Assembly: GCA_963730585.1 (NCBI GenBank)
Contig: CAVSSL010000006.1
Coordinates: 1 to 64,000 of the forward strand
Direction: 5' to 3'
Length of the DNA stretch: 64,000 nucleotides
Origin: Pedococcus_A sp963730585
Lineage (GTDB): Bacteria > Actinomycetota > Actinomycetes > Actinomycetales > Dermatophilaceae
The notes under the pieces are model-generated. The model searched no databases, was not told the DNA's origin, and saw only the letters and a program-made list of their open reading frames with translations. Made by a program: the position numbers and the translations under genes. Positions 35,653 to 44,457 of this stretch are shown piece after piece (the stretch's first letter is position 1; each line of letters starts with the position of its first letter).

Positions 35653-36971
35653 AGGTAGCCGTTTTCGGTCTGGGGTACGTCGGGGCGGTCACCGCCGCAG
35701 GTCTGGCCTCGCGGGGGCACGAGGTCGTCGGCGTGGACGTCGACACCCTGAAGGTCGACATGATCAGCTCCGGGCAGAGCCCCGTCGTCGAGCCCGGCAT
35801 CGACACGCTGGTGCGCGAGGCCGTCACCGCCGGCCGGTTGCAGGCCACCACGGACGCCAGGCTCGCCGTCGACGGCGCCGACGTCTCGCTCATCTGCGTC
35901 GGCACACCGTCGTCGCCCCGTGGCGACACCGACCTGGTCTACATCCAGCGTGCCCTCACCGACCTGCGCGACGCGATGGACGCGGCCAGCCCGCCGGCGT
36001 CGGGTCACCACTCGGTCGTCATCCGCTCGACCGTGCCGCCCGGCACCGGCGCGGAGGTCGTGGCCCCCGTCTTCGCTGACGCGGACCTGCCGTCCGGGTG
36101 GTCGGTGGGCACGGCCATGTGCCCCGAGTTCCTGCGCGAGGGTTGCGGCGTCGAGGACTTCTTCGCGCCGCCCTTCGTCGTGGTGGGAACTGCGGACCCC
36201 CGGACGGGCACAACCCTGGACGAGCTGTTCGCCTTCCTGGGCCAGGAGGTCCACCACGTCGACGTGGCCTCCGCCGAGGCACTGAAATACGCGTGCAACG
36301 CCTTCCACGCGGTGAAGGTCACCTTCGCCAACGAGATGGGCCGGGTGTTCTCCCCCTACGGCGTCGACGCGCGCCAGGTGATGGAGATCTTCTGCGAGGA
36401 CCACAAGCTCAACATCGCGCCGGCCTACCTGCGGCCGGGTTTCGCCTTCGGTGGCTCGTGCCTCCCGAAGGACCTGCGGGCGCTGCAGAGCATGGCGCGC
36501 CACATCGGCGTCGAGATCCCCATGGTCGGTTCGGCCATGGTGAGCAACGAGATCGCCGTCCGCTCCCTGGTGGACCGCGTGCTGGCGACGGGCTACCGCC
36601 ACGTCTGCCTGCTCGGGCTCAGCTTCAAGATGGACACCGACGACCTGCGCGAGAGCCCCAACCTCGAGGTCGCCGAGCGCCTCTTCGGCAAGGGGCTGGA
36701 CGTGCGGATCTACGACCCGATCGTCAACCCCGACCTGCTCATCGGCGCCAACCTCCGACACCTGCAGAGCAAGCTCGCCCACGTGAACCGCCTGCTTGCG
36801 GCCACACCCCAGGAGGCGCTCGAGGGAGCCGAGGTCGTGCTCGTGTCGTCGTCCGACCCCGCGGCCCTGGCAGCGGTCAAGGCCGCGGCTCCCCCGGTGG
36901 TGATCGACCTCAACGGTCGTCTGGGTGCTGACGTCGAGCAGCTCCAGTCCTACGAAGGAGTCAGCTGGTGA
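35649..36971 (+). CDS. algD: GDP-mannose 6-dehydrogenase (AlgD-like)
   Basis: ATG 35649 has AGGAGG 8 nt upstream; 440 aa. The start MKVAVFGLGYVGAVTAAGLA and the blocks VVEPGIDTL, CVGTPSSPRGD and CPEFLREG match GDP-mannose dehydrogenases closely, closer than UDP-glucose dehydrogenase. The catalytic cysteine lies in FAFGGSCLPKDLRAL, and LLGLSFKMDTDDLRESPN is also AlgD-like. It oxidises C6 of GDP-mannose to GDP-mannuronate with two NAD+. In this locus GDP-heptose or another GDP-sugar could also be a substrate; that is not decidable here. It overlaps the next gene by 4 bp. Confidence 0.88.
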   Translation: MKVAVFGLGYVGAVTAAGLASRGHEVVGVDVDTLKVDMISSGQSPVVEPGIDTLVREAVTAGRLQATTDARLAVDGADVSLICVGTPSSPRGDTDLVYIQRALTDLRDAMDAASPPASGHHSVVIRSTVPPGTGAEVVAPVFADADLPSGWSVGTAMCPEFLREGCGVEDFFAPPFVVVGTADPRTGTTLDELFAFLGQEVHHVDVASAEALKYACNAFHAVKVTFANEMGRVFSPYGVDARQVMEIFCEDHKLNIAPAYLRPGFAFGGSCLPKDLRALQSMARHIGVEIPMVGSAMVSNEIAVRSLVDRVLATGYRHVCLLGLSFKMDTDDLRESPNLEVAERLFGKGLDVRIYDPIVNPDLLIGANLRHLQSKLAHVNRLLAATPQEALEGAEVVLVSSSDPAALAAVKAAAPPVVIDLNGRLGADVEQLQSYEGVSW

Positions 36972-38260
36972 GCCGACGCCCCCGGAAGCCCGCGGGTCGG
37001 CCCCGCGTGCTCATCATCGTCCAGAACCTGCCGGTGCCGTTCGACCGACGGGTGTGGCTGGAGTGCCAGAGCCTGGTGCAGGCCGGCTACGACGTCACGG
37101 TGGTGTGCCCCACGGGCCAGGGCACCGGGCCGGAGCAGGTCGTGGACGGGGTGCGGATCCTCGCCTACCCGCCGTACGCCCCGGGAGGACGGGCCATCGG
37201 CTTCTTCCTGGAGTACGCGTACTCCTTCCTCGCGACGGCACGGCTCGCCCTCAAGGCCCGTCGGCAGGGCGCGTTCCAGGTCGTCCAGGCCTGCAACCCG
37301 CCCGACATCTTCTGGCCGCTCGCCTGGGCGCTGCGGGTGCGCGACGGCTCCCGGTTCGTCTTCGACCACCACGACCTGTGCCCCGAGCTGTTCGAGTCGA
37401 GGTTCCCCGACGGTCCCGCGCCCTTCCACCGCGGACTGCTGCTGCTCGAACGGGCGACCTTCCGCACCGCCGACCGCGTCACCTCCACCAACGAGTCGTA
37501 TGCCGCGATCGCCAGGGCGCGGGGAGGCAAGGCTCCGGAGCACGTGACCGTGGTGCGCACCGGGCCGGACCCTCGCCGCCTGAAGCGGCAGGCGGCGAGT
37601 CCCGAGCTGCGACGGGGCCGGGAGCACCTGGTCGCCTACATCGGGGTCATGGGACCCCAGGACGGCGTGGACATCGTGCTCCAGGCGGCCGACGTCATCG
37701 TCAACACCATGGGGCGCAAGGACATCACGTTCACGCTCATGGGGGCGGGCGACTGCTGGGCCGACCTGGTGGCGGAGCGTGACCGGCTGGGGTTGGACGA
37801 CTACGTGGACATGCCGGGCCGGGTGCCCGACGAGACCGTGACCGCGGTCTTCTCCACCGCCGAGGTCGGCCTGTCGCCAGACCCGCTCAACGCGCTCAAC
37901 GACGTGTCGACCATGAACAAGACGATGGAGTACATGGCCTTCGCCATGCCGGTGGTGGCGTTCGACCTCCGGGAGACGAAGGTGTCCGCCCAGGACGCCG
38001 CGCGCTACGTCGAGCCGGGTGACGTCGAGGCCTACGCCCGTGCCATCGTCGAGCTGGTCGACGACCCGGCGCTGCGCGAGGAGATGGGGCGACAGGGCCG
38101 GGAGCGGGTGGAGCAGGAGCTGGCCTGGGAGCACCAGCAGGTCGGCTACGTCTCCGTCTTCGACGAGCTGACCGGACGCGCCGGCGCGGGTGCCCCGCCG
38201 CCTCGGGTCGCTGCGGACCCCGAGCCGACCACGGCGCCGCTGGCGCGCTCGGAGGCCTGA
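36968..38260 (+). CDS. Family 4 glycosyltransferase
   Basis: GTG 36968 overlaps the dehydrogenase stop; 430 aa. It is a GT-B fold: N-terminal RVLIIVQNLPVPFDRRVWLE and FDHHDLCPELFESRF, then the C-terminal donor domain with VAYIGVMGPQDGVDIVLQAA. The family E-x7-E region is changed to KTMEYMAFAMPVVAFDLRET. This VPFDRRVW type is common next to GDP-mannose dehydrogenase and AsnB genes in actinobacterial loci. It adds one sugar in the cytoplasm. The gene ends 2 bp before asnB. Confidence 0.9.
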   Translation: MSRRPRKPAGRPRVLIIVQNLPVPFDRRVWLECQSLVQAGYDVTVVCPTGQGTGPEQVVDGVRILAYPPYAPGGRAIGFFLEYAYSFLATARLALKARRQGAFQVVQACNPPDIFWPLAWALRVRDGSRFVFDHHDLCPELFESRFPDGPAPFHRGLLLLERATFRTADRVTSTNESYAAIARARGGKAPEHVTVVRTGPDPRRLKRQAASPELRRGREHLVAYIGVMGPQDGVDIVLQAADVIVNTMGRKDITFTLMGAGDCWADLVAERDRLGLDDYVDMPGRVPDETVTAVFSTAEVGLSPDPLNALNDVSTMNKTMEYMAFAMPVVAFDLRETKVSAQDAARYVEPGDVEAYARAIVELVDDPALREEMGRQGRERVEQELAWEHQQVGYVSVFDELTGRAGAGAPPPRVAADPEPTTAPLARSEA

Positions 38261-38262
38261 CC

Positions 38263-40176
38263 ATGTGCGGGGTGGCCGGCGCCTACCAGCAGCCGGACGG
38301 CAAGGTGGTCGTCGGGACGATGGTCGACCGCATCGACCACCGCGGGCCCGACGCGTGCGGCGTCGTCGAGCTGGTCGACCCCGACACGTCTGTGGTGCTC
38401 GGCCACCGCCGGCTGTCCATCATCGACCTGACAGCGGCGGCCGATCAGCCCTTCGCCAAGGACGGGCTCACCCTCAGCTACAACGGCGAGGTCTACAACT
38501 ACCGCGAGATCCGCGCCGACCTCGAGAGGCTGGGCGTGCGCTTCTCGACCCGCTCGGACACCGAGGTGGTGCTGGAGGCCTGGCGCGTCTGGGGGACCGC
38601 AGCGCTCCGCCGGTTCCGCGGCATGTTCGCGTTCGCGATCCACGACGCGGCCACCGGGAGCCTCACGCTGGTCCGCGACCCGTTGGGCATCAAGCCCCTC
38701 TACGTCATGCCCCGTGGCAACGGCGTCATCTTCGCCTCGGAGCTCAAGGCCATCCTGTCGGCGGTCGGGCCGGAGCTGCGGGTCGACCCCGCCGCCATGG
38801 TGGCGTCGACGCTCTACTACTGGCTGCCACAGGAGTACAACGCGGTGCAGGGCGTCCACAAGCTGGCACCTGGCACGTGGCGGACCTACCACCGCGACGG
38901 CTCGGTCGCCGAGGGCGAGTACTGGAACACCGCCGAGGAGGCAGCCCGTGCGTCAGCGGGTCCCCGCGCCGACCTGCGCGAGGTCCTCGAGGCCTCGGTG
39001 GCGGCACACCTCATCTCCGACGCGCCGGTGGCGTCATTCCTCAGCGGCGGCCTCGACTCGAGCATCGTCACCGCTCTCGCCCACCGGGCCGACGCGGCCA
39101 TCGAGGCCTACACCATCGCCTTCCGGGCCCAGGACCAGCGCCTCGAGGCCATGCCGGACGACGCGCGCTACGCCCGGATGATGGCGGCGCACCTGGGCAT
39201 CCGGCTGCACGAGATCGAGATCAGCCCCAACATCGTCGACCTGCTGCCGCGCATGGTCGACATCCTCGACGAGCCCATCGGTGACCCTGCCGCGATCAAC
39301 ACGCTGCTCATGTGCGACGCGGCCCGCGAAGCCGGCGTCAAGGTGCTCCTCTCGGGCATGGGCGCCGACGAGCTGTTCGGCGGCTACCGCAAGCACCTCG
39401 CCACCCTCATCACCGCTCGCTACCGCCGCCTGCCGCACGCCCTGCGTACCGGCGTGGTCGCGCCGGCGGTGCGGGCGATGCCGGTCGCGGTGGGGCAGCG
39501 CGGCATACGCACCGTGCGCTGGGCCCAGCGCTTCCTGACGTTCGCCGAGCTCGAGGAGGAGGAGGCGTTCCGGCGCAGCTACACCCTCTACGACCGCGAC
39601 GAGCTCGCGGACCTGCTCGACCCGGCGCTGGCCGGGCACGTGGACGGCGTCCTCGACCACCACCGGGCTGTCTACGAGGACACGACGCTCACCGACCAGG
39701 TCGACCGCATGTGCCTGGCCGACACCCGGATGTTCATGGTCGGCCTCAACCTCACCTACACCGACCGGGCGAGCATGGCGGCGTCGACCGAGGTGCGCGT
39801 CCCCTTCGTCGACCCCATGGTCTTCGCTGCCGCGTTCGCGCTGCCCGGGTCGGACAAGATCCGAGGTCGCGTGCAGAAGGCAGCCCTGAAGGACGCCGCC
39901 CGAGCCTGGCTGCCCGACGCGGTGATCGACCGCCCCAAGGCGAGCTTCGGTGTGCCGCTGCGGGCCTGGGTGACCAACGACCTGCGCGAGCTGGTGGACG
40001 ACACCCTGCTGCGGGGTGAGCTGGTCGGCTCGGGCTTCCTGCGGCGGGAGCCCCTGGAGCGGCTCGTCGCCGACCAGCGCGACGGACGTCGGGACGAGTC
40101 GAAACAGATCTGGCAGCTGCTGTGCCTCGAGCAGTGGTACCGCAGCGTGCGGTCGGCGGGAGTGGGGACGGCATGA
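38263..40176 (+). CDS. asnB: Glutamine-hydrolysing asparagine synthase-like amidotransferase
   Basis: Starts MCGVAGAYQ, where Cys2 is the glutaminase nucleophile; 637 aa. The glutaminase domain has HRRLSIIDLTAAADQPF and LSYNGEVYNYREIR. The synthase domain has the ATP PP-loop SFLSGGLDSSIVTAL (about residue 262) and LLSGMGADELFGGYRKH. AsnB forms asparagine, but in polysaccharide loci homologues such as WbpS amidate uronic acids. Its position after the GDP-mannose dehydrogenase supports conversion of a mannuronic acid residue to an uronamide. Its TGA overlaps a mini-ORF to the next gene. Confidence 0.9.
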   Translation: MCGVAGAYQQPDGKVVVGTMVDRIDHRGPDACGVVELVDPDTSVVLGHRRLSIIDLTAAADQPFAKDGLTLSYNGEVYNYREIRADLERLGVRFSTRSDTEVVLEAWRVWGTAALRRFRGMFAFAIHDAATGSLTLVRDPLGIKPLYVMPRGNGVIFASELKAILSAVGPELRVDPAAMVASTLYYWLPQEYNAVQGVHKLAPGTWRTYHRDGSVAEGEYWNTAEEAARASAGPRADLREVLEASVAAHLISDAPVASFLSGGLDSSIVTALAHRADAAIEAYTIAFRAQDQRLEAMPDDARYARMMAAHLGIRLHEIEISPNIVDLLPRMVDILDEPIGDPAAINTLLMCDAAREAGVKVLLSGMGADELFGGYRKHLATLITARYRRLPHALRTGVVAPAVRAMPVAVGQRGIRTVRWAQRFLTFAELEEEEAFRRSYTLYDRDELADLLDPALAGHVDGVLDHHRAVYEDTTLTDQVDRMCLADTRMFMVGLNLTYTDRASMAASTEVRVPFVDPMVFAAAFALPGSDKIRGRVQKAALKDAARAWLPDAVIDRPKASFGVPLRAWVTNDLRELVDDTLLRGELVGSGFLRREPLERLVADQRDGRRDESKQIWQLLCLEQWYRSVRSAGVGTA

Positions 40177-40208
40177 ACCACGGCATCAACAGGGGGAAGA
40201 CGTCATGA
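40173..40208 (+). other. Bridging mini-ORF (11 codons) between asnB and the two-domain oxidoreductase gene
   Basis: ATG 40173 overlaps the asnB TGA (ATGA) and its TGA (40206-40208) overlaps the next ATG (ATGA). It encodes MNHGINRGKTS. The AGGGGG ribosome site for the next gene lies inside, 8 nt from its ATG. Confidence 0.35.
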
Positions 40209-42394
40209 AGCAGGTGGCCCAGAACTACCGCTCGGGCGAGCTCGTCGTGCTCGACGTGCCGGCCCCGGCGTGCAAGCCGGGCGGCGTGCTCGTGCGGAGC
40301 CTGTACTCGCTGATCTCCACGGGCACGGAGATGATGAAGGTGACCGAGGCGCGGCTGTCGCTCATCGGCAAGGCGAGGGCGCGGCCGGACCAGGTCAAGA
40401 AGGTCCTCGACTCGGTGGCCCAGCAGGGTCCGGTGGCGACGTACAAGAAGGCCATCAACACCCTCGACAGCTACACGCCGCTCGGGTACTCGCTCTGCGG
40501 TGTCGTCGTCGAGGTCGGCCGTGGTGCCGAGGAGTTCGCGGTCGGTGACCTGGTTGCGGCCGCCGGCAACGAGTTCGCGCTGCACGCCGAGCTCAACTGG
40601 GTGCCGACGAACCTCTGCGTCCGGGTGCCGGAGGGCGTCGCGCCCGAGCACGCCGCGTTCGCGACGGTCGGTGCCATCGCGATGCAGGGGGTGCGTCGCG
40701 GAGAGGCGCAGCTCGGTGAGATGGCCTGTGTGATCGGCCTGGGGCTGATCGGGCAGCTGGTGGTCCGCCTCCTCGTCGCCTCGGGCGTCCGGGTCGTGGG
40801 CGTCGACACGGTGCCGGAGCGGTGCCGCCTCGCCGAGACGGCCGGCGCCATGGCGTGCGCCGGACCCGATGCCGAGGGCACGGCCTACGTCGAGCAGGTC
40901 ATCCAGGCGGCGACCGGCGGGCTCGGCGCCGACCACGTCTACCTCGCGGCCGGCGGCGACAGCAACGGCCCGGTCGAGCTGGCGGCCCGCCTGGCGCGGG
41001 ACCGCGCGCGGGTCGTGGACATCGGCAAGACCAAGCTCGACCTGCCGTGGAACGCCTACTACGAGAAGGAGCTCGACGTCAGGTTCTCGCGCTCCTACGG
41101 ACCGGGGCGTTACGACGACCGCTATGAGCTCGACGGCATCGACTACCCCGCCGGCTACGTGCGGTGGACCGAGCGGCGCAACCTGCAGTGCTTCCTCGAC
41201 CTCCTCGCCGAGGGCTCGCTCGAGGTCGCCTCGCTCGTCTCCGGCACGCGCCGCATCGCCGACGCGGCAACGGTCTACGGGGAGCTGCGCGACGGGACGC
41301 TGAGGGGGATCGGGTTCCTCTTCGAGTACCCCCAGCCAGCGGGGGAGGCACCGCACAACGGGTATGCCGCCGGGGCACCCCTGGCGCGGACCATGGCGGC
41401 CCCGTCGGCGGTGCGCCCAACCCGTGCCGGCGCCGGCACGGTGCGGGTCGGTTTCATCGGCGCGGGCAGCTATGCGAGCTCGATGCTGCTGCCCCACCTG
41501 GCGAAGAACCCGTCGGTGACGCTCGCCACCGTGGCGACGACGCGGTCGCTCTCGGCCGTCAACGCGCAGCGCAAGTTCGGGTTCGCGGCCATGACGACCG
41601 AGGCCGACACCGTCCTGGAGGACCCGGGCATCGACGCGGTGTTCGTCGTGACGCGCCACCACTCGCACGCGGAGTTCGTGTGCCGGGCGCTCGAGCACGG
41701 CAAGGCCGTCTTCGTCGAGAAGCCCCTCGCCCTCACCCACGAGCAGCTCGACCGGGTGCTGGAAACGGTGGCCCGGACGGGGAACGACCGCGTCATGGTC
41801 GGGTTCAACCGGCGGTTCGCGCCCCTCTTCACCGACCTGCGCCGACGGTTCGGCACCACGGGGAGCCCGGTGAGCGCCCGCTACCTGGTGAACGCCGGTC
41901 GACTGGACGCCAGCAGCTGGTACCTCAACGAGGAGCTGGAGGGGTCGCGCTTCCTCGGCGAGGGCGGGCACTTCATCGACACGCTGAGCGCGTGGATCGG
42001 CCACCCGCCGGTCGAGGTCACCGCGCACCAGACGTCCAACGGGGCGGACCTGCACGTCGTGCTGCGCCACGCGGACGGCTCGCTGGCCACGATCACCTAC
42101 GCGACCGACGGCGACAGCCGGTTCCCGAAGGAGACGCTCGACGTGTCGGGCGGCGGCAGCAACGCGCGACTCGACAACTTCACCCGGGCGACCGTGTGGA
42201 GCCGGTCGGGCAAGGACGTCAAGCGCTCGTACGCCGGCCAGGACAAGGGCCAGCGGACCGAGGTGGCCGCGTTCGTGGAGGCCGTGCGACGGGGTGCGCC
42301 CATGCCGATCGCGCTCGACTCGCTCACCGCCACCACGCGCGCGACCATCGCCGTCGCGGAGAGCCTCACCTCTGGACGGCCGGTGGTCCTGTGA
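40205..42394 (+). CDS. Two-domain oxidoreductase: zinc-type alcohol dehydrogenase fused to Gfo/Idh/MocA
   Basis: ATG 40205; 729 aa. Residues 1-380 are a medium-chain dehydrogenase: YSLISTGTEMMKVTEARLSL, CGVVVEVGRGAEEFAVGDLV and a Rossmann stretch IGLGLIGQLVVRLL. Residues 415-729 are a Gfo/Idh enzyme: VRVGFIGAGSYASSMLLPH, then the EKPLALTHEQ motif and GEGGHFIDTLSAWIG. Such bi-domain proteins are known from polysaccharide loci, usually next to heparinase-type genes, as here (4-bp overlap). They are thought to act on uronic or amino sugars, but the reaction is not established. An obvious catalytic zinc site is not clear in the first half. Confidence 0.87.
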   Translation: MKQVAQNYRSGELVVLDVPAPACKPGGVLVRSLYSLISTGTEMMKVTEARLSLIGKARARPDQVKKVLDSVAQQGPVATYKKAINTLDSYTPLGYSLCGVVVEVGRGAEEFAVGDLVAAAGNEFALHAELNWVPTNLCVRVPEGVAPEHAAFATVGAIAMQGVRRGEAQLGEMACVIGLGLIGQLVVRLLVASGVRVVGVDTVPERCRLAETAGAMACAGPDAEGTAYVEQVIQAATGGLGADHVYLAAGGDSNGPVELAARLARDRARVVDIGKTKLDLPWNAYYEKELDVRFSRSYGPGRYDDRYELDGIDYPAGYVRWTERRNLQCFLDLLAEGSLEVASLVSGTRRIADAATVYGELRDGTLRGIGFLFEYPQPAGEAPHNGYAAGAPLARTMAAPSAVRPTRAGAGTVRVGFIGAGSYASSMLLPHLAKNPSVTLATVATTRSLSAVNAQRKFGFAAMTTEADTVLEDPGIDAVFVVTRHHSHAEFVCRALEHGKAVFVEKPLALTHEQLDRVLETVARTGNDRVMVGFNRRFAPLFTDLRRRFGTTGSPVSARYLVNAGRLDASSWYLNEELEGSRFLGEGGHFIDTLSAWIGHPPVEVTAHQTSNGADLHVVLRHADGSLATITYATDGDSRFPKETLDVSGGGSNARLDNFTRATVWSRSGKDVKRSYAGQDKGQRTEVAAFVEAVRRGAPMPIALDSLTATTRATIAVAESLTSGRPVVL

Positions 42395-44457
42395 GCAGGT
42401 CGGTCTCCTGGTACCTCCGGCGGCTGCGCGGCATGTCGCCCGGTGAGGTCGTCCACCGCGCCGGCGACCGGGCCCGCCAAACCGTGTGGGCACGCCGTCA
42501 GGTGGTGCCCGGCACCCGGCTCGGGCCGGTCCCCGGCGTCCTCGTCCCGCGCACCTTCACGGCGACCCTTCCGCCGGACACCCGCGAACGCGTTCCGGCG
42601 GAGTCGCGGGCGGCCGTGGTCGCCGCTGCCGACCGGATGCTGGCGGGGGGATTCACCGTCCTGGGGTTCCCGCGCCCCGACATCGTCGAGCCCGACTGGT
42701 TCCTCGACCCGGTGTCCGGGCGCCGTGCCCCGCAGGAGGCGCTCGCCTTCCGCATCGACCACCGCGACGAGGCAGTGACCGGCAACGTCAAGGCGGTGTG
42801 GGAGCTCTCGCGCCACCACCACCTGACGGTCCTGGCCTCGGCCTGGTGGCTGACCGGGGACGACCGCTACGCCGAGGTCGTCGACCGGCAGCTCCGGTCG
42901 TGGTGGTCGGCCAACCCGTTCCTGTCCGGGGTGCACTGGACGAGCGGGATCGAGCTGGGGGTGCGGCTCACCAGCTGGGTATGGGTCCGCAGGCTGCTCG
43001 ACGGCTGGCCCGGTGCCGCCGCCCTCTTCGAGGACAACGAGGACGCGGTCCGGCAGGTCCGGTGGCACCTGGAGCACCTCGCCGCGTTCCGCAGTCGCGG
43101 GTCCTCGGCCAACAACCACGCCGTCGCCGAGAGCGTCGGTCGCCTCGTCGGTGCGTGTGCCTTCCCGTGGTTCACGGAGAGCAGCCGTTGGCGCGCGGAG
43201 GCGGCCGCCGACCTCGAGCAGGAGCTCGCCGCGAACACCTTTGCCAGTGGCGTGAACCGGGAGCAGGCGACGGACTACCACCGGTTCGTCACCGAGCTCG
43301 GGCTCCTCGCCCTCGTCGAGGCGGACCGTTCGGGTCACCCGCTCGGGCAGCGCACCAGGAGCCTGCTGGCGGCGTCGTTGGACGCGGCCGTCTCCATGCT
43401 GGACGCAGCCGGCCGTCCACCCCGTCAGGGAGACGGAGACGAGGGCCGCGGACTGGTGCTCGACGATCCCGAGGCCGACCCGTGGTCCGCCCTGCTCGCG
43501 ACGGGTGCGGCTGTGCTGGAGCCGCACGACTGGTGGCCTTCAGTGACCCCCGGTGTGGAGAGTGTCGTCGTCGGCGCCCTGGCGTCGCGCTCGCAGGTGC
43601 GAGGACGTCCCGCCAACCGCGTCGACGCCTTCCCCGACGCCGGCCTGTACCTGCTCCGTACGCCCCCAGGTGAGGAGCCCGAGATCTGGTGCAGGTGCGA
43701 CAGCGGGCCGCACGGCTTCCTGTCCATCGCCGCGCACGGCCACGCCGACGCGCTGTCGGTCGAGGTGCGGTGCGACGGTGTCGACCTGCTCGTCGACCCC
43801 GGCACCTACTGCTACCACGGCGAGCCGGCCTGGCGGAGCTACTTCCGCTCCACGTCGGCCCACAACACGATCGAGGTGGACGGCGCCAACCAGTCCGTGG
43901 AGGGCGGCCCGTTCCTGTGGAGCAGCCGCACCGACGCGGTGCTCGACGAGGCGCTGCTCGAGGGGCCGGTGCGGAGGTGGGCAGCGCACCACACGGGTTA
44001 CGCGCGGCTCGACGCTGCCCTGCGACATGACCGCAGCGTCACCCTCGACATCGACGACCGCACCCTGACGGTGGAGGACACCGTCACGGGATCCACTCCC
44101 CACACCCTGCGCCTCGCGTGGCACGTTGGTCCGGAGGTCCAGGTGGTCCTGCAGGACGGGTTCGCCGACCTCTCCTGGGGTGCCGGGCAGACCGCGGGAC
44201 GGGCCCGACTGCGGCTGCCCGGGCAGCTGGGCTGGACCGCGCACCACGGCGAGACCGACCCCGTGCTCGGTTGGTACTCACCGCGGTTCGGGGTGCGGGT
44301 GCCGACCACGACCTTGGTCGGCTCCGGCAGCTGGTCGGGAGTCCTCACGCTGCGGACGGTGCTCGAGCTGGACCGCACCGCTCCGACAGGAGCGACGCAG
44401 CCGGCCGAGCGGGCCGCGCTGACCGAAGGTGACCTTGCCGCGAGGGGGCAGGCATGA
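42391..44457 (+). CDS. Heparinase II/III-like polysaccharide lyase family protein
   Basis: GTG 42391 overlaps the previous stop; 688 aa. The first half is an alpha/alpha toroid (WELSRHHHLTVLASAWWLTG, NNHAVAESVGRLVGACAF, REQATDYHRFVTELGLLALV). The second half is a beta-sandwich with GHADALSVEVRCDGVDLLVD, PGTYCYHGEPAWRSYFRSTS and AHNTIEVDGANQS. Family lyases cleave uronic-acid glycans by beta-elimination; the H-Y/N pattern for catalysis appears present (NNHAVAE, ATDYHRF, HGHADAL). No signal peptide is seen, which is odd for a lyase, so action during synthesis is possible. Coupled to the two-domain oxidoreductase and the chain-length gene. Confidence 0.85.
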   Translation: MSRSVSWYLRRLRGMSPGEVVHRAGDRARQTVWARRQVVPGTRLGPVPGVLVPRTFTATLPPDTRERVPAESRAAVVAAADRMLAGGFTVLGFPRPDIVEPDWFLDPVSGRRAPQEALAFRIDHRDEAVTGNVKAVWELSRHHHLTVLASAWWLTGDDRYAEVVDRQLRSWWSANPFLSGVHWTSGIELGVRLTSWVWVRRLLDGWPGAAALFEDNEDAVRQVRWHLEHLAAFRSRGSSANNHAVAESVGRLVGACAFPWFTESSRWRAEAAADLEQELAANTFASGVNREQATDYHRFVTELGLLALVEADRSGHPLGQRTRSLLAASLDAAVSMLDAAGRPPRQGDGDEGRGLVLDDPEADPWSALLATGAAVLEPHDWWPSVTPGVESVVVGALASRSQVRGRPANRVDAFPDAGLYLLRTPPGEEPEIWCRCDSGPHGFLSIAAHGHADALSVEVRCDGVDLLVDPGTYCYHGEPAWRSYFRSTSAHNTIEVDGANQSVEGGPFLWSSRTDAVLDEALLEGPVRRWAAHHTGYARLDAALRHDRSVTLDIDDRTLTVEDTVTGSTPHTLRLAWHVGPEVQVVLQDGFADLSWGAGQTAGRARLRLPGQLGWTAHHGETDPVLGWYSPRFGVRVPTTTLVGSGSWSGVLTLRTVLELDRTAPTGATQPAERAALTEGDLAARGQA

